Source: Bacteroidota bacterium (GTDB taxonomy: Bacteria > Bacteroidota > Ignavibacteria > Kryptoniales > JAKASW01). Taken from it: a stretch of DNA of 41,477 bases. A model generated the notes under the pieces. That model saw only the letters and a program-made list of their open reading frames with translations, did no database searches and was not told where the DNA came from. Below, in pieces: positions 33,469-41,477 of this stretch (its first letter is position 1; every line of letters begins with the position of its first letter). The stretch lies in assembly GCA_021794075.1 (NCBI GenBank), contig JAJYRM010000025.1:1-41477 (forward strand), in the 5' to 3' direction. The position numbers and the translations under genes were made by a program.

Positions 33469-34815
33469 TCAGATCTCCCCCATGACATGTTCCAAGATTG
33501 AAAGTAGCTCTTCCGCTCTCTTTTGACTTACAGCCACATCTTGGAATGCGAGGGGAGGCAAAATTCCAGTGGTTTTGACTGCGGTAAGTATTCCAGCGAA
33601 TGCGGCTCCCTCCGGCAAATACTTCCGCCTGAGCGGCTGTCTGAGCACACGACCACGACAAGATGGTATAACCAAAGTTTCATCGGCGATTATCAGTGAT
33701 TCGTCATTCGTCGCATCGAACACACCTTTCGCGGTTAAATCCTTGACTCCATCTTCGGACACTACTACCACAACATCCGGGACATCTATGCCGGTATAGA
33801 GTATCTTTTCGCGCGAAAGCACGACCTCTGCGGTAGAGAAGCCTGTTCCCTGCGTTACCGGATTGTCGTTCTTCTGAGTCGCGTTCGCTCCCGAAAGTAC
33901 GGCGGCCTGCACGAGCATATAAGCAGCTGATTGAACTCGCTCCCCTGCCGTCCCCGCAATGATGAAGCCTGTTTTCTTTTCAAGCGCGTTTTCGTAACGC
34001 GGCTCGATCCCGACTCCCTTAGTCTCTTCTTTTTGCACTTTCAGCTTTTCTTTGTAGACCACGCCAAGCTCCTTTCTGTCATGCCGGTTCACGATGATTC
34101 CAAGATCAGCCGTTGGCCCCGCGCCGAGTTCAGCGAGCTTGTTGCCGCGTATCACATTGCCCCGCAGAGCGTATTCAGTGCAAAGTTCCAGCACCTCAAC
34201 AAGCGCGAAACCTGGATAGGAAATCGCGTCAGCGATGATCTCGGCAAGGTCAGCGTCGGTTGCCGTCTTCCGTGCGAGGAAGCCGGCGTTCGCTCCTTTT
34301 AAGACGTCTATGATATTTACCGGCGGGACTATGTTTCCCCCCGGAGTCGTAGCAGTGACAAACCCAAGAGGTGAAAAGCTCGAGTTCTGCCCTCCCGTCA
34401 TGCCGAAAAGGAAATTGTTGTAGAGTATCACTGTAACGTCGACATTCAACTGCGCGGCATTGACAAGGTGCAGGAGGCCGATCATCGCTCCGCCGTCTCC
34501 GATTACCACGAGGTTCTTAAGCTTTGAGTCGCCAAGTATGGAGTCGGCAATCTCCACCCCCGTTGCGAAGGCCGTGGACCTTCCATGCGTCGTATGAAGC
34601 GAATGGACATCCTGGAATAACGAATCGACGAGACCGACACATCCTATGTCACTAGTTATGTTGATGTTGCGCGGGTCAAGATTGAGACGAACAAGCGCAC
34701 CGTCGATCGCCTTCGTTATTTGATGGTGACCGCACCCCTTACAGAACGGAAATTTCTGAGTCACCTTCAGGTAACTGTTTCCCTTCACCGACTTCGGAGT
34801 CATTACAACCGACAT
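33469..34815 (-). CDS. 2-oxoacid:ferredoxin oxidoreductase, beta-gamma fusion subunit
   Basis: 448 residues. The N-terminal half is a thiamine-diphosphate beta subunit: FCKGCGHHQI (residues 24-33), TSDIGCVG, the ThDP-Mg motif GDGGAMIG (106-113) and YNNFLFGMTGGQ. From about residue 280 a gamma-subunit-like domain follows. Its usual glycine loop GxGGQG is replaced by GTAGER (288-293), so nucleotide or CoA-type binding there may differ. With the alpha subunit 10 bp upstream it would decarboxylate a 2-oxoacid oxidatively, passing electrons to ferredoxin. It may act on 2-oxoglutarate, branched-chain 2-oxoacids or another acid; sequence alone does not tell. No ferredoxin domain is encoded in this module. 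Confidence 0.88.
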   Translation of the reverse strand: MSVVMTPKSVKGNSYLKVTQKFPFCKGCGHHQITKAIDGALVRLNLDPRNINITSDIGCVGLVDSLFQDVHSLHTTHGRSTAFATGVEIADSILGDSKLKNLVVIGDGGAMIGLLHLVNAAQLNVDVTVILYNNFLFGMTGGQNSSFSPLGFVTATTPGGNIVPPVNIIDVLKGANAGFLARKTATDADLAEIIADAISYPGFALVEVLELCTEYALRGNVIRGNKLAELGAGPTADLGIIVNRHDRKELGVVYKEKLKVQKEETKGVGIEPRYENALEKKTGFIIAGTAGERVQSAAYMLVQAAVLSGANATQKNDNPVTQGTGFSTAEVVLSREKILYTGIDVPDVVVVVSEDGVKDLTAKGVFDATNDESLIIADETLVIPSCRGRVLRQPLRRKYLPEGAAFAGILTAVKTTGILPPLAFQDVAVSQKRAEELLSILEHVMGEI

Positions 34816-34825
34816 TTATGCTCCA

Positions 34826-35959
34826 TTAGTTTTTCGACAAGATTTCCTTTTCAATATCGCCGGGGGTAATCATCTTCCCGACCGCATTTACGCCCGAAAC
34901 TTTTTTATCCGGGAACAATCGTTCGATCTGAGTCCTGTACAACCCCACGATATTCTCTTCGACAACCACGACTTTCTTCGCGTTCCCAGCCGCCTTTTTG
35001 ATTTCCTTTTCCGGAATCGGGAAAAGCGTACGCAGATTGCAGAACGAAACACGTTCGCCCTTAGCGCGTAATGCCGCCACGGCCTCTATCGAAGTGCGGG
35101 CGCTAACTCCGTAGCTGATCACAATTACATCAGCTCCGTCAACCGCATCAATGTCGAGCCGGATGATTTCCTCCGAATTAGCGACCACCTTCTCATGAAG
35201 ATGCCTGAGGACTTCAATTGTCTCAGGAGAATTTTTCTGAAGCCGCCCGCTTTTGTCATGCGCGGAGCCGGTGACGGTCACCTTCTCTCTCCCGCCGATC
35301 GGCGCGAATTCCGGTACCTCATCAGGAAGTAAGAATCGATAACTTCCGTATGTTTCGCCGTTGCTTCGCACAAAGAGCTTCCGGTCGACGATACCTGATT
35401 GCGGAAGCGCCGAGTAATCGACATTCTCGGACGTCATCCCGACTTCTTTGTCGGTCAGCAAAATGACCGGAGTGCGGAGCCTCTCGGCGACATTAAAGGC
35501 ATGGATCGTAAGCTCGAAAGATTCGACCGGTGTGGACGGGGAGAAGACGGGTATGGTGTAACCGCCGCCGATGGCGTTCCCCGCCAGCAGGACGTCGCCC
35601 TGTCCTCCCTGAGTTGCTCCACCAGTCGATGGGCCAAGTCTCTGGACGAGAGCGATCACAAGCGGCGTTTCGGTCATCACCGCGTACTGGAGCGTTTCAA
35701 TCATCAAGGAGAATCCAGGTCCCGATGTTGCCGTCATCGCCTTGAAGCCGCGCTGAGAAGCGCCGACGCAAAAGGCGAGGGCGGAGATTTCATCAGGGGC
35801 GCCTATGGCGACATCGCCGCGTTTCGGAAGTTCGTCTATCATGGATTTGTAAATTCCCGACGCGGGGGTGATCGGGTAACCGGCAAAGAACTTGCAGCCG
35901 GCAGCGATTGCTCCCTCGGCGATCATCTGATTTCCATTCCTTATCTTGAACTTCGGCAC
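34826..35959 (-). CDS. korA: 2-oxoacid:ferredoxin oxidoreductase subunit alpha
   Basis: A 377-residue alpha subunit carrying the YPITPAS signature (near residue 29) and the pyrimidine-binding/transketolase-like domain, with GPSTGGATQGGQGD in the middle, typical of 2-oxoglutarate/2-oxoacid oxidoreductase alpha chains. It forms the ThDP site with the beta-gamma partner encoded 10 bp downstream. ATG 35957-35959 has GGAGG with 4-nt spacing. Upstream, a TTG (36010-36008), 18-nt spacer and TAAACTTG (35989-35982) resemble the Bacteroidota-type -33/-7 promoter with one mismatch; this is only suggestive. The gene follows porB by 162 bp on the same strand. Confidence 0.88.
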   Translation of the reverse strand: MPKFKIRNGNQMIAEGAIAAGCKFFAGYPITPASGIYKSMIDELPKRGDVAIGAPDEISALAFCVGASQRGFKAMTATSGPGFSLMIETLQYAVMTETPLVIALVQRLGPSTGGATQGGQGDVLLAGNAIGGGYTIPVFSPSTPVESFELTIHAFNVAERLRTPVILLTDKEVGMTSENVDYSALPQSGIVDRKLFVRSNGETYGSYRFLLPDEVPEFAPIGGREKVTVTGSAHDKSGRLQKNSPETIEVLRHLHEKVVANSEEIIRLDIDAVDGADVIVISYGVSARTSIEAVAALRAKGERVSFCNLRTLFPIPEKEIKKAAGNAKKVVVVEENIVGLYRTQIERLFPDKKVSGVNAVGKMITPGDIEKEILSKN

Positions 35960-36121
35960 GCTTCCTCCAATTGATTCACTGCAAGTTTATTCTGAAGAAC
36001 TTCGAGACAACCTCCGGATATACTGGGCCTACTAGCTTGTTAGGCAGTGACCGACCCTCTTCATATCACGGAGTCAAGCACGAAAAAGGCCGCAGCATCA
36101 CGCTCATTTTTTGACTGCAAA

Positions 36122-37123
36122 TCATCCACGCGATTTTTGAGCTCTCTTCCTGGCGTTCTTTGTCCGCGTGACGTTTCGTGTTTGAGACGATTTGTTTTCG
36201 CCTGTGGACTCATCTCTCCTTGAACGACTAACTTTTCTTGTCGGCGCAAATTTCGCTCGCAACCTTTCCCAGTCCTCGGTGACGTTCGCCTGAATTATCC
36301 CGATCTGCTCGTCGTTGAGGTGGCGGAACCTTCCCTGCATCTTAATGTAATCACGAACGGGAATGCCGTCGGGTTCTTTTGACAGCGCGTAATCTATTCC
36401 GTCGATTATTTCAATCAAGGGAAACACCTTGCTTTCGATCGCCATCCGGGAAATCTTTATTGAATCTTCCGGCTCAAATTTCCAACCGGGAGGACACGGC
36501 GAGAATACATGTATGAATTTGAACCCGCGGATATCTTTCGCTTTCCGGATCTTCGCGATCATGTCGTCTGGATAAGCGACGCTAGCGGTAGCGAGATATG
36601 GTATCCGGTGAGCGGCAAGTATCTCTATTATGTTCTTTTTCTTTTCCGCCTTCGGGGATACGGCGGGTGTTGTCGTGGTCCACGCGCCGAACGGCGTCGC
36701 AGAGCTCCTCTGAATTCCGGTATTCATATAGGCTTCGTTGTCATAGCATATATAAATGAAATCTTCGTTCCTTTCCGCCGCTCCTGACAACGCCTGCAAA
36801 CCAATATCAAATGTGCCTCCGTCGCCCGCAAAGGCAAGGACGGTCGTTTCATGGTCGCCCTGAGCGTCAAGCCCCGCTTTGACGCCACTCGCTGTGGACG
36901 CCGCAGTCTCGAACGCCGTGTGAAAGACAGGTACTCCGGCCGCGGAGTACGGCACCGGCCCGTCAATGACGGACCAGCAGCACGCCGGAATCACCACTAC
37001 CGTCTTCCTCCCGAGGGCCTTAAGTGCATATCTCATAGTCAAAGTCGCTCCGCATCCCGGACACGCAAAATGCCCCGGAGCCAGGACCTCGTCCGGAGGC
37101 AACTGATACTTTATCTGTCCCAT
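36122..37123 (-). CDS. porB: Pyruvate/2-oxoacid:ferredoxin oxidoreductase subunit beta with basic tail
   Basis: 333 residues. The ThDP-binding beta subunit has the 4Fe-4S cysteines of FACPGCGATL (Cys21, Cys24) and PACCW (Cys48/49), the ThDP-Mg motif GDGGTFDIG (100-108), and the later cysteine in FSPCPPGW. It interconverts pyruvate (or a similar acid) plus CoA with acyl-CoA, CO2 and reduced ferredoxin. The last ~38 residues (from about 295) are an unusual Lys/Arg/Ser/Thr-rich tail not expected in the family. ATG follows the porA stop with no gap (TAAATG), and a GAGGGAG ribosome site lies inside the end of porA. Confidence 0.92.
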   Translation of the reverse strand: MGQIKYQLPPDEVLAPGHFACPGCGATLTMRYALKALGRKTVVVIPACCWSVIDGPVPYSAAGVPVFHTAFETAASTASGVKAGLDAQGDHETTVLAFAGDGGTFDIGLQALSGAAERNEDFIYICYDNEAYMNTGIQRSSATPFGAWTTTTPAVSPKAEKKKNIIEILAAHRIPYLATASVAYPDDMIAKIRKAKDIRGFKFIHVFSPCPPGWKFEPEDSIKISRMAIESKVFPLIEIIDGIDYALSKEPDGIPVRDYIKMQGRFRHLNDEQIGIIQANVTEDWERLRAKFAPTRKVSRSRRDESTGENKSSQTRNVTRTKNARKRAQKSRG

Positions 37124-38413
37124 TTATTTGACTCCCTCTGATCTTCGAATTCCGGCACCCGTCTCAGGAAAGGGCCGCGCTCCCTGATCTGCATCGGATG
37201 TCTTCAGACTTACCCAAACGGACTCACTTTCAGGCTCGTCGTGATTCATCAGGTATGAAAAAATCTCCTTAATCGTTTCAGGAGTTATGTCGCGTCCGCC
37301 GAGTCCCGCGATGAACCCGAACACGCTTGGCCTGTCAGCCGCGTTGTACAAGACCGCTTTCGTCTCCTGGTAAATAATCCCTGTCGCGCCGAACGACACG
37401 TTGCGGTCCATGACGCCGATCTTCCTGACATGTTTCGCGAGCTCCCGTACTTCATCAACAGGGAACGGTCTGAAGACGCGTAACTTCATGAGCCCGACAG
37501 GAAACCCCATGCTCCTCAACTCATCGACCGCGATCCTTGCGGTACTGACGGCAGTCGCGGAAGTAATCAGGACCGTTTCGGCATCTTCAGTCATATACTC
37601 TTCGACCAGTCCGCCGTATGAGCGGCCGAACTTCTCGGCAAAATCACGGTCCACTTCCCTTATGACGCTTCTCGCGTCCTCCATGGCCCGGTACAGCTTG
37701 TAGCGCATTTCCATGTACGCTTCCGGACCAATCAGCGCCCCGAAAGCCTTAGGATCCGACGTATCTATCTTGAATGAGGCTTTCCTCGCCGGCAGAAACT
37801 CGTCAACGATCTCCTGTTTAGGAAGAGCCACCGGCTCGGAAGTATGACTCAGCACAAAAGCGTCAAGGTTGATCATAACCGGCAGAGAAACAGTCTCGGC
37901 AATCTTGTACGCCTGCAATACCGTGTCTGTAACTTCCTGATTGCTTTCCGCATAGAATTGGAGCCAACCGGTATCGCGCTGCGAAAGGCTGTCGTTGTGG
38001 TCCACATATATGGACCACGGAGGAGCCATCGCGCGGTTTACATTGACCATGACAATCGGGAGTCTGCTCCCCGCCGCCCAATGAAGAAGTTCGTGCATGA
38101 GCGCGAGACCCTGGGATGACGTGGCCGTGAAGGCACGCGCGCCGCTGATCGAGGAACCGATGCAGCACGCCATCGCGGAATGCTCGGATTCGACTTTTAT
38201 GAATTTCGCATCGAGATCGCCGTCGCTTACAATTTCTGACAGTTTTTCGACAACGCTTGTCTGAGGTGTAATGGGATAAGCGGCTATCACCTGCACTCTG
38301 GCGAGCTTCACCGCGTGTGAGGCAGCGTGAGTACCCTCGATGACCACGACCTTGTCAATAGAAGGATGCAGCAAGCCGTCTCTTTTTGTATTTGCCACAT
38401 TTTTCTCCATCAT
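37124..38413 (-). CDS. porA: Pyruvate/2-oxoacid:ferredoxin oxidoreductase subunit alpha
   Basis: A 429-residue alpha subunit with AAYPITPQTSVVE (residues 44-56), KVESEHSAMACCIG and TATSSQGLALMHE, all diagnostic of PorA-type chains. RAMAPPWSIYVDHNDS forms part of the substrate pocket. It pairs with PorB to form the catalytic core. The start overlaps the stop of the upstream NAD(P)H subunit in ATGA (38413-38410), and its own stop abuts the porB start, so translation of the whole module is coupled. Confidence 0.93.
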   Translation of the reverse strand: MMEKNVANTKRDGLLHPSIDKVVVIEGTHAASHAVKLARVQVIAAYPITPQTSVVEKLSEIVSDGDLDAKFIKVESEHSAMACCIGSSISGARAFTATSSQGLALMHELLHWAAGSRLPIVMVNVNRAMAPPWSIYVDHNDSLSQRDTGWLQFYAESNQEVTDTVLQAYKIAETVSLPVMINLDAFVLSHTSEPVALPKQEIVDEFLPARKASFKIDTSDPKAFGALIGPEAYMEMRYKLYRAMEDARSVIREVDRDFAEKFGRSYGGLVEEYMTEDAETVLITSATAVSTARIAVDELRSMGFPVGLMKLRVFRPFPVDEVRELAKHVRKIGVMDRNVSFGATGIIYQETKAVLYNAADRPSVFGFIAGLGGRDITPETIKEIFSYLMNHDEPESESVWVSLKTSDADQGARPFPETGAGIRRSEGVK

Positions 38414-40113
38414 ATGTGTTCCACCTCCTCAACCGCTTCCCTCGCCCCTTCAGGAACGAGCTCCATCGCCCCACGCGGACATTCGTTGACACAGATTCCG
38501 CAACCTTTGCAATGCTCGTAATCGATCGTGTATTCACCCGATTCATCCTTGCTGATAGCGACATCGGGACAGAAAGTCATACATACATCGCAGTGGAGGC
38601 AGGTGCCGCATGTGAAACACCTCTCTGCCTCGGTGAGTGCCTGCTCCTCCGTCAATGTTTTGTTGACCTCCGAAAAAGTCGTTTTACTTTTTTGTACAGT
38701 TATCCTCGGAACTTCGACGCGGCCCTCATGTGGAAAATAAAATGTGTTTACCTCTTCCGGCTTGACAGCGTCGTGAGATACGCCATTCGATCTTGAGCGC
38801 CATCCGAGAAACTCGTGAATAGAGATAGCCGCTTCTTTCCCCGCCCGGATCGCGTTTACGACCGTTCCGTTCGGATTTGTGGCGGCGTCTCCGCCCGCAA
38901 AAATACCGGGGACTCCGGTTGTATGCTCATCATCGACAAATAGTCTTATACCCTTCCTTAGAAACGAATACGGAAGAAACGACAGATCCGGTTCTTCGCC
39001 AATCGCGGATATGATCGTGTCGGCCCGCATTGAAAAATTAGATCCTATGACCGGAACTGGTCTTCTTCTCCCGCTTTCATCCGGCTCGCCGAGCTGCATC
39101 TTCATCAGCTCAATTTCAGACGCTTTGCCTTTGCTCCCTGATATTTTGACGGGAGTGACCAGAAATTCAAAATGCACGCCTTCCTTTTCTGCCTCTTCGA
39201 TTTCCTCCGGCACAGCGGGCATCTCCACCCTTGTCCGCCGATAAAGAACCGTGACACGCTTGCCGAGGCGCAACGCACTCCTCGCAGCGTCTATTGCCGT
39301 ATTGCCGCCGCCGAGCACCAGCACTTGGCGTCCGACCTTCGGTACATTCCCTGTGCTCAGCTCCTTGAGGAAGTCGATGCCGGTGTAGACACCTTTCAGG
39401 TCCTCGCCGGGTGCACCAATCTTCCGGCTGTGGGTAGCGCCGACCGCGACAAATACGGCATCATATCTCTCAAGTTCGCTCCATGCCACATTGTCGCCGA
39501 TTTTCGAATCGACCATTATTTCGACGCCGAGAGCTTCTATGTCCTTAATCTCCTTATCGAGAATTTTTTTCGGCAGCCGGTAATCAGGAATCCCATATCT
39601 CAACATCCCTCCTGGCTCATGGTCGGCCTCATAGATGACTGATCGATATCCCAATCTCGAAAGCTGATAGGCGCATGAGAGACCGGCCGGCCCTGAACCG
39701 ATTACGGCAACCTTCTCGCTCTTCCGGGCCTCTACCGCTGCGGGAAGTTTCCTGTTCTTAAAATTCTTGTCCGCGACGAAACGTTCGATGTTGTGTATTG
39801 CGACAGCGCCGTCATAGCCCGCTCTATTGCACTGTCCTTCACAAGGATGGTAGCACACTCTCCCCGTAACGCCGGGGAGTGGATTATCCTCGAGTATCTT
39901 GTACCATGCTTCTTTGTATTTTTTTTGCCGAACGAGTTCGAAATAATCGGGTATCTTTTCGCCAGCCGGACAAGTGACATGGCAGGGTGAATTCTTGTCT
40001 CTATAGACCGGACGGACATGGCGCCAGCTTCCGGTCGGTATCTCGCGAGTCGATTCGAGAGAGAACGCCAGTGGTGGCATCTCTTCGACAGTAGTGAATT
40101 TATATTTGGTCAT
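38410..40113 (-). CDS. NAD(P)H-binding FAD/Fe-S subunit with PorD-like ferredoxin domain
   Basis: 567 residues. The N-terminal Fer4_20-type Fe-S domain has Cys44/48 and Cys87/91/95. A GltD/dihydropyrimidine-dehydrogenase-like flavin domain follows, with FAD motif VIGSGPAGLS (137-146), NAD(P)H motif VLGGGNTAIDAA near 267 and GIFAGGDA. The C-terminus carries two 4Fe-4S clusters (CFTCGTCLHCDVC and CKGCGICVNECP) resembling PorD. It should pass electrons between the Por core or ferredoxin and NAD(P)(H), so this Por complex may exchange electrons directly with pyridine nucleotide. It lies between porG (11 bp) and porA (ATGA overlap). Which nucleotide is used is not decided by sequence. Confidence 0.9.
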   Translation of the reverse strand: MTKYKFTTVEEMPPLAFSLESTREIPTGSWRHVRPVYRDKNSPCHVTCPAGEKIPDYFELVRQKKYKEAWYKILEDNPLPGVTGRVCYHPCEGQCNRAGYDGAVAIHNIERFVADKNFKNRKLPAAVEARKSEKVAVIGSGPAGLSCAYQLSRLGYRSVIYEADHEPGGMLRYGIPDYRLPKKILDKEIKDIEALGVEIMVDSKIGDNVAWSELERYDAVFVAVGATHSRKIGAPGEDLKGVYTGIDFLKELSTGNVPKVGRQVLVLGGGNTAIDAARSALRLGKRVTVLYRRTRVEMPAVPEEIEEAEKEGVHFEFLVTPVKISGSKGKASEIELMKMQLGEPDESGRRRPVPVIGSNFSMRADTIISAIGEEPDLSFLPYSFLRKGIRLFVDDEHTTGVPGIFAGGDAATNPNGTVVNAIRAGKEAAISIHEFLGWRSRSNGVSHDAVKPEEVNTFYFPHEGRVEVPRITVQKSKTTFSEVNKTLTEEQALTEAERCFTCGTCLHCDVCMTFCPDVAISKDESGEYTIDYEHCKGCGICVNECPRGAMELVPEGAREAVEEVEHI

Positions 40114-40124
40114 AACAGCCGCCC

Positions 40125-40736
40125 TTATTTTACGGTTATAGTTCCATTATCCTCCGAAGGAAAACTTCCATTGGCCGGTGCATCGGCCACGGACTCCACC
40201 GAATCGTAAGCCTCAAGAGCCGCTGCCGCGTTTTCATCCCGCTTCATAGGGACCCCTTCCCTTATCGCCTCGACGATAGCCTCTATCCCTACGAGACCCG
40301 AAAACTTCGCGAACGCTCCGAGAATCGCCGTGTTCACGATCGGAATGCTTCTCGTCCCAAGCCCGTGCCTGACGGCTATCGCGGCGGCATCCACTGAAGC
40401 GGCCGGATAATCGTACGGGAAGTTGAAAAGACTAACGGGACCGGCTGAATTGACCAGGATGGTCCCTCCTCTTTTGAGACCTGAGAAGACGTTCGTGGAT
40501 TTGATTAGAGTCGCGTCGAGAATGATTAGATGGTCCGGCTCATAGATCGCTGTCCTCAATCTGATAGGCTTGTCATCGACTCGGGTGAAGGCGAGAACCG
40601 GCGCGCCCCTTCTCTCGACTCCAAAGGATGGAAATGACTGAGCGAACCTTCCCTCTTTGAACATAGCAGATGCAAGAATCTTCGCGGCAATCACCCCGCC
40701 CTGACCGCCTCTGCCGTGCATCCTGATTTCAATCAT
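40125..40736 (-). CDS. porG: Pyruvate/2-oxoacid:ferredoxin oxidoreductase subunit gamma
   Basis: A 203-residue gamma subunit. The N-terminus has the intact family motif MHGRGGQGGVIAAKIL (residues 6-21), then QSFPSFGVERRGAP and ILVNSAGP. The last ~30 residues are a variable acidic and Ser/Pro-rich tail. GGGAGGAG lies 7 nt before ATG 40734-40736. This is the first gene of the porG / NAD(P)H subunit / porA / porB module. The promoter should lie in 40737-40830, but no clear match is visible. Confidence 0.92.
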   Translation of the reverse strand: MIEIRMHGRGGQGGVIAAKILASAMFKEGRFAQSFPSFGVERRGAPVLAFTRVDDKPIRLRTAIYEPDHLIILDATLIKSTNVFSGLKRGGTILVNSAGPVSLFNFPYDYPAASVDAAAIAVRHGLGTRSIPIVNTAILGAFAKFSGLVGIEAIVEAIREGVPMKRDENAAAALEAYDSVESVADAPANGSFPSEDNGTITVK

Positions 40737-41209
40737 CCTTGTTCTCCTCCCGCATTGTGTGCTAAAGGCAAGTTTGTCCGCCGGTTTCGTCCGAAGGATC
40801 TCTTCGTGGGCCCGCCAGACTTAGTTTGAACCGAGGAATTCATAAGGAGGTACGTCAAATGCCGTGCCTGCAATTATCAGATATTCTGGCGAAATTGGGC
40901 CGTCATGGTCGGATTATTACACGTTCGAGTGCGACAACTTGCCACACAGCCTCCATAATGTGGACAAGTTATCATGAAGACAAATTAGTAGAAGAGGCAG
41001 CTATTTTCCCAAAAACCTGAAGCGGAGCCGGTGAATTTTTCGCATGTTTTAGCGAAATTGATAAAAGCCTAAAGGGATGACGATGCAGCTTCGCCTTGGA
41101 AATGAGTCCACGAAGTTGAAGTCAGCAGGCACTTATTCTTGTAAATAGAAAATTCATTGACTTATTATCATAAATCTCGCGCACTTCCATCAACGGATAG
41201 CAGGCAGAA
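40737..41209. other. Divergent intergenic region with hairpin and a doubtful small frame
   Basis: This lies between porG (-) and tatD (+). AACTTGCCACA (40936-40946) pairs with TGTGGACAAGTT (40959-40970) over 11 bp with one bulged A and a 12-nt loop. A 53-codon frame at 40859-41020 has a well-placed AAGGAGG. Nothing else is recognised, and both promoters should be here. Confidence 0.5.
40859..41020 (+). CDS. Possible small protein, unknown
   Basis: A 53-codon frame starting MPCLQLSDILAKLGRHGR. AAGGAGG sits 8 nt before the ATG, which is better than most starts here. Against it, the composition is not clearly coding, no family is recognised, and an 11-bp hairpin lies inside it. It may instead be part of the tatD leader. 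Confidence 0.22.
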   Translation: MPCLQLSDILAKLGRHGRIITRSSATTCHTASIMWTSYHEDKLVEEAAIFPKT

Positions 41210-41477
41210 ATGACTTACTTAGTCGATACTCACGCGCATCTCAACCATGATAAATTCCAGGACATTGAAGAGACCCTGAAGAGGTCATCGGGCGCTGGCG
41301 TGGATCATGTCATCGTCCCGGGTTGGGATCTCCCTTCCAGCGAAAAGGCCATCGCGCTCGCCGAGAGATTCGAGAGAGTTTATGCCGCAGTTGGATTCCA
41401 TCCTCATGACGCGGCCGGCGCCGACGATGCATCGCTCGCCAGGATCGCCGACATGTCTTCTCATCCAAAGGTGGTGG
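41210..41477 (+). CDS. TatD-family metal-dependent DNase (partial, runs off right edge)
   Basis: 89 codons are visible from ATG 41210. The frame opens MTYLVDTHAHLNHDKF, with the first metal-binding His-x-His, and continues to VYAAVGFHPHDAA, the second conserved TatD motif. The TIM-barrel metal ligands further on are outside the window. Members are cytoplasmic 3'-5' exonucleases or deacylase-like hydrolases linked to DNA repair and DNA fragment breakdown. The upstream AGCAGGCAG is only a weak ribosome site. Confidence 0.88.
   Translation, partial: MTYLVDTHAHLNHDKFQDIEETLKRSSGAGVDHVIVPGWDLPSSEKAIALAERFERVYAAVGFHPHDAAGADDASLARIADMSSHPKVV

Noticed and set aside
1-41477. CRISPR array, transposase, integrase, phage or toxin-antitoxin system
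   Set aside because: No regularly spaced repeats of CRISPR size, and no recognisable mobile or defence gene in any frame.

Overview
This window comes from a bacterial chromosome, most likely an anaerobic or facultative member of the Bacteroidota/Chlorobiota/Ignavibacteriota (FCB) group. The evidence is family content. There is a PorU-like type IX secretion segment at the left edge, a DUF2723 membrane protein, a DUF3857-transglutaminase lipoprotein, small lipoproteins with a CxxxxCH haem motif, and two 2-oxoacid:ferredoxin oxidoreductase modules. The species cannot be named from sequence alone. Gene density is high, starts are ATG/GTG/TTG, and AGGAGG-type ribosome sites are common. I see no phage, insertion sequence, CRISPR array or classical defence island.

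Layout. Positions 1-234 (-) hold an in-frame chimera of a DUF962 N-terminus and a PorU-like C-terminal segment that runs off the window. tRNA-Glu(TTC) follows at 481-556 (-). A long co-directional minus-strand run (9647 down to 791) carries proS, an aldehyde dehydrogenase, a small lipoprotein that almost touches dnaE, dnaE, thioredoxin, a glutaredoxin-like protein and a secreted dienelactone-hydrolase-like enzyme. tRNA-Arg(CCT) at 9787-9860 (-) is flanked by low-complexity and inverted repeats. A plus-strand block (10230-20325) has a DUF2723 glycosyltransferase-like membrane protein, a SAM methyltransferase, a GT4 glycosyltransferase, a zinc CDF transporter overlapping a large FAD/Fe-S D-2-hydroxyacid dehydrogenase by 4 bp, and an MFS transporter.

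Next comes a chemoreceptor (20647-23178, -) whose sugar-binding-protein-like domain appears circularly permuted and cytoplasmic. It is followed by a ferritin-VIT1 iron transporter (+), cyclopropane fatty acid synthase (-) and a Tat-exported FAD oxidoreductase (+) that ends at a strong terminator. A 90-codon remnant of a tricorn-like protease follows. The crcB-DUF190 fluoride operon is next, preceded by a clear fluoride riboswitch whose pseudoknot strand is also the 5' arm of the terminator. Two divergent CxxxxCH lipoproteins and a DUF3857/transglutaminase lipoprotein come after it.

The right part (33210-40736, all -) is an energy-metabolism cluster. porG, an NAD(P)H/FAD/Fe-S subunit, porA and porB form one tightly packed module. 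korA, a beta-gamma fusion and a two-helix half-ferritin form a second. These would oxidise or synthesise 2-oxoacids with ferredoxin and probably NAD(P)H as electron carriers. The window ends inside a TatD-family nuclease gene (+).

The most interesting points are the permuted chemoreceptor sensor, the textbook fluoride riboswitch, the tricorn internal-deletion remnant, the DUF962-PorU chimera (possibly an assembly join), the divergent gamma domain in the Kor fusion, and the half-ferritin coupled to it.
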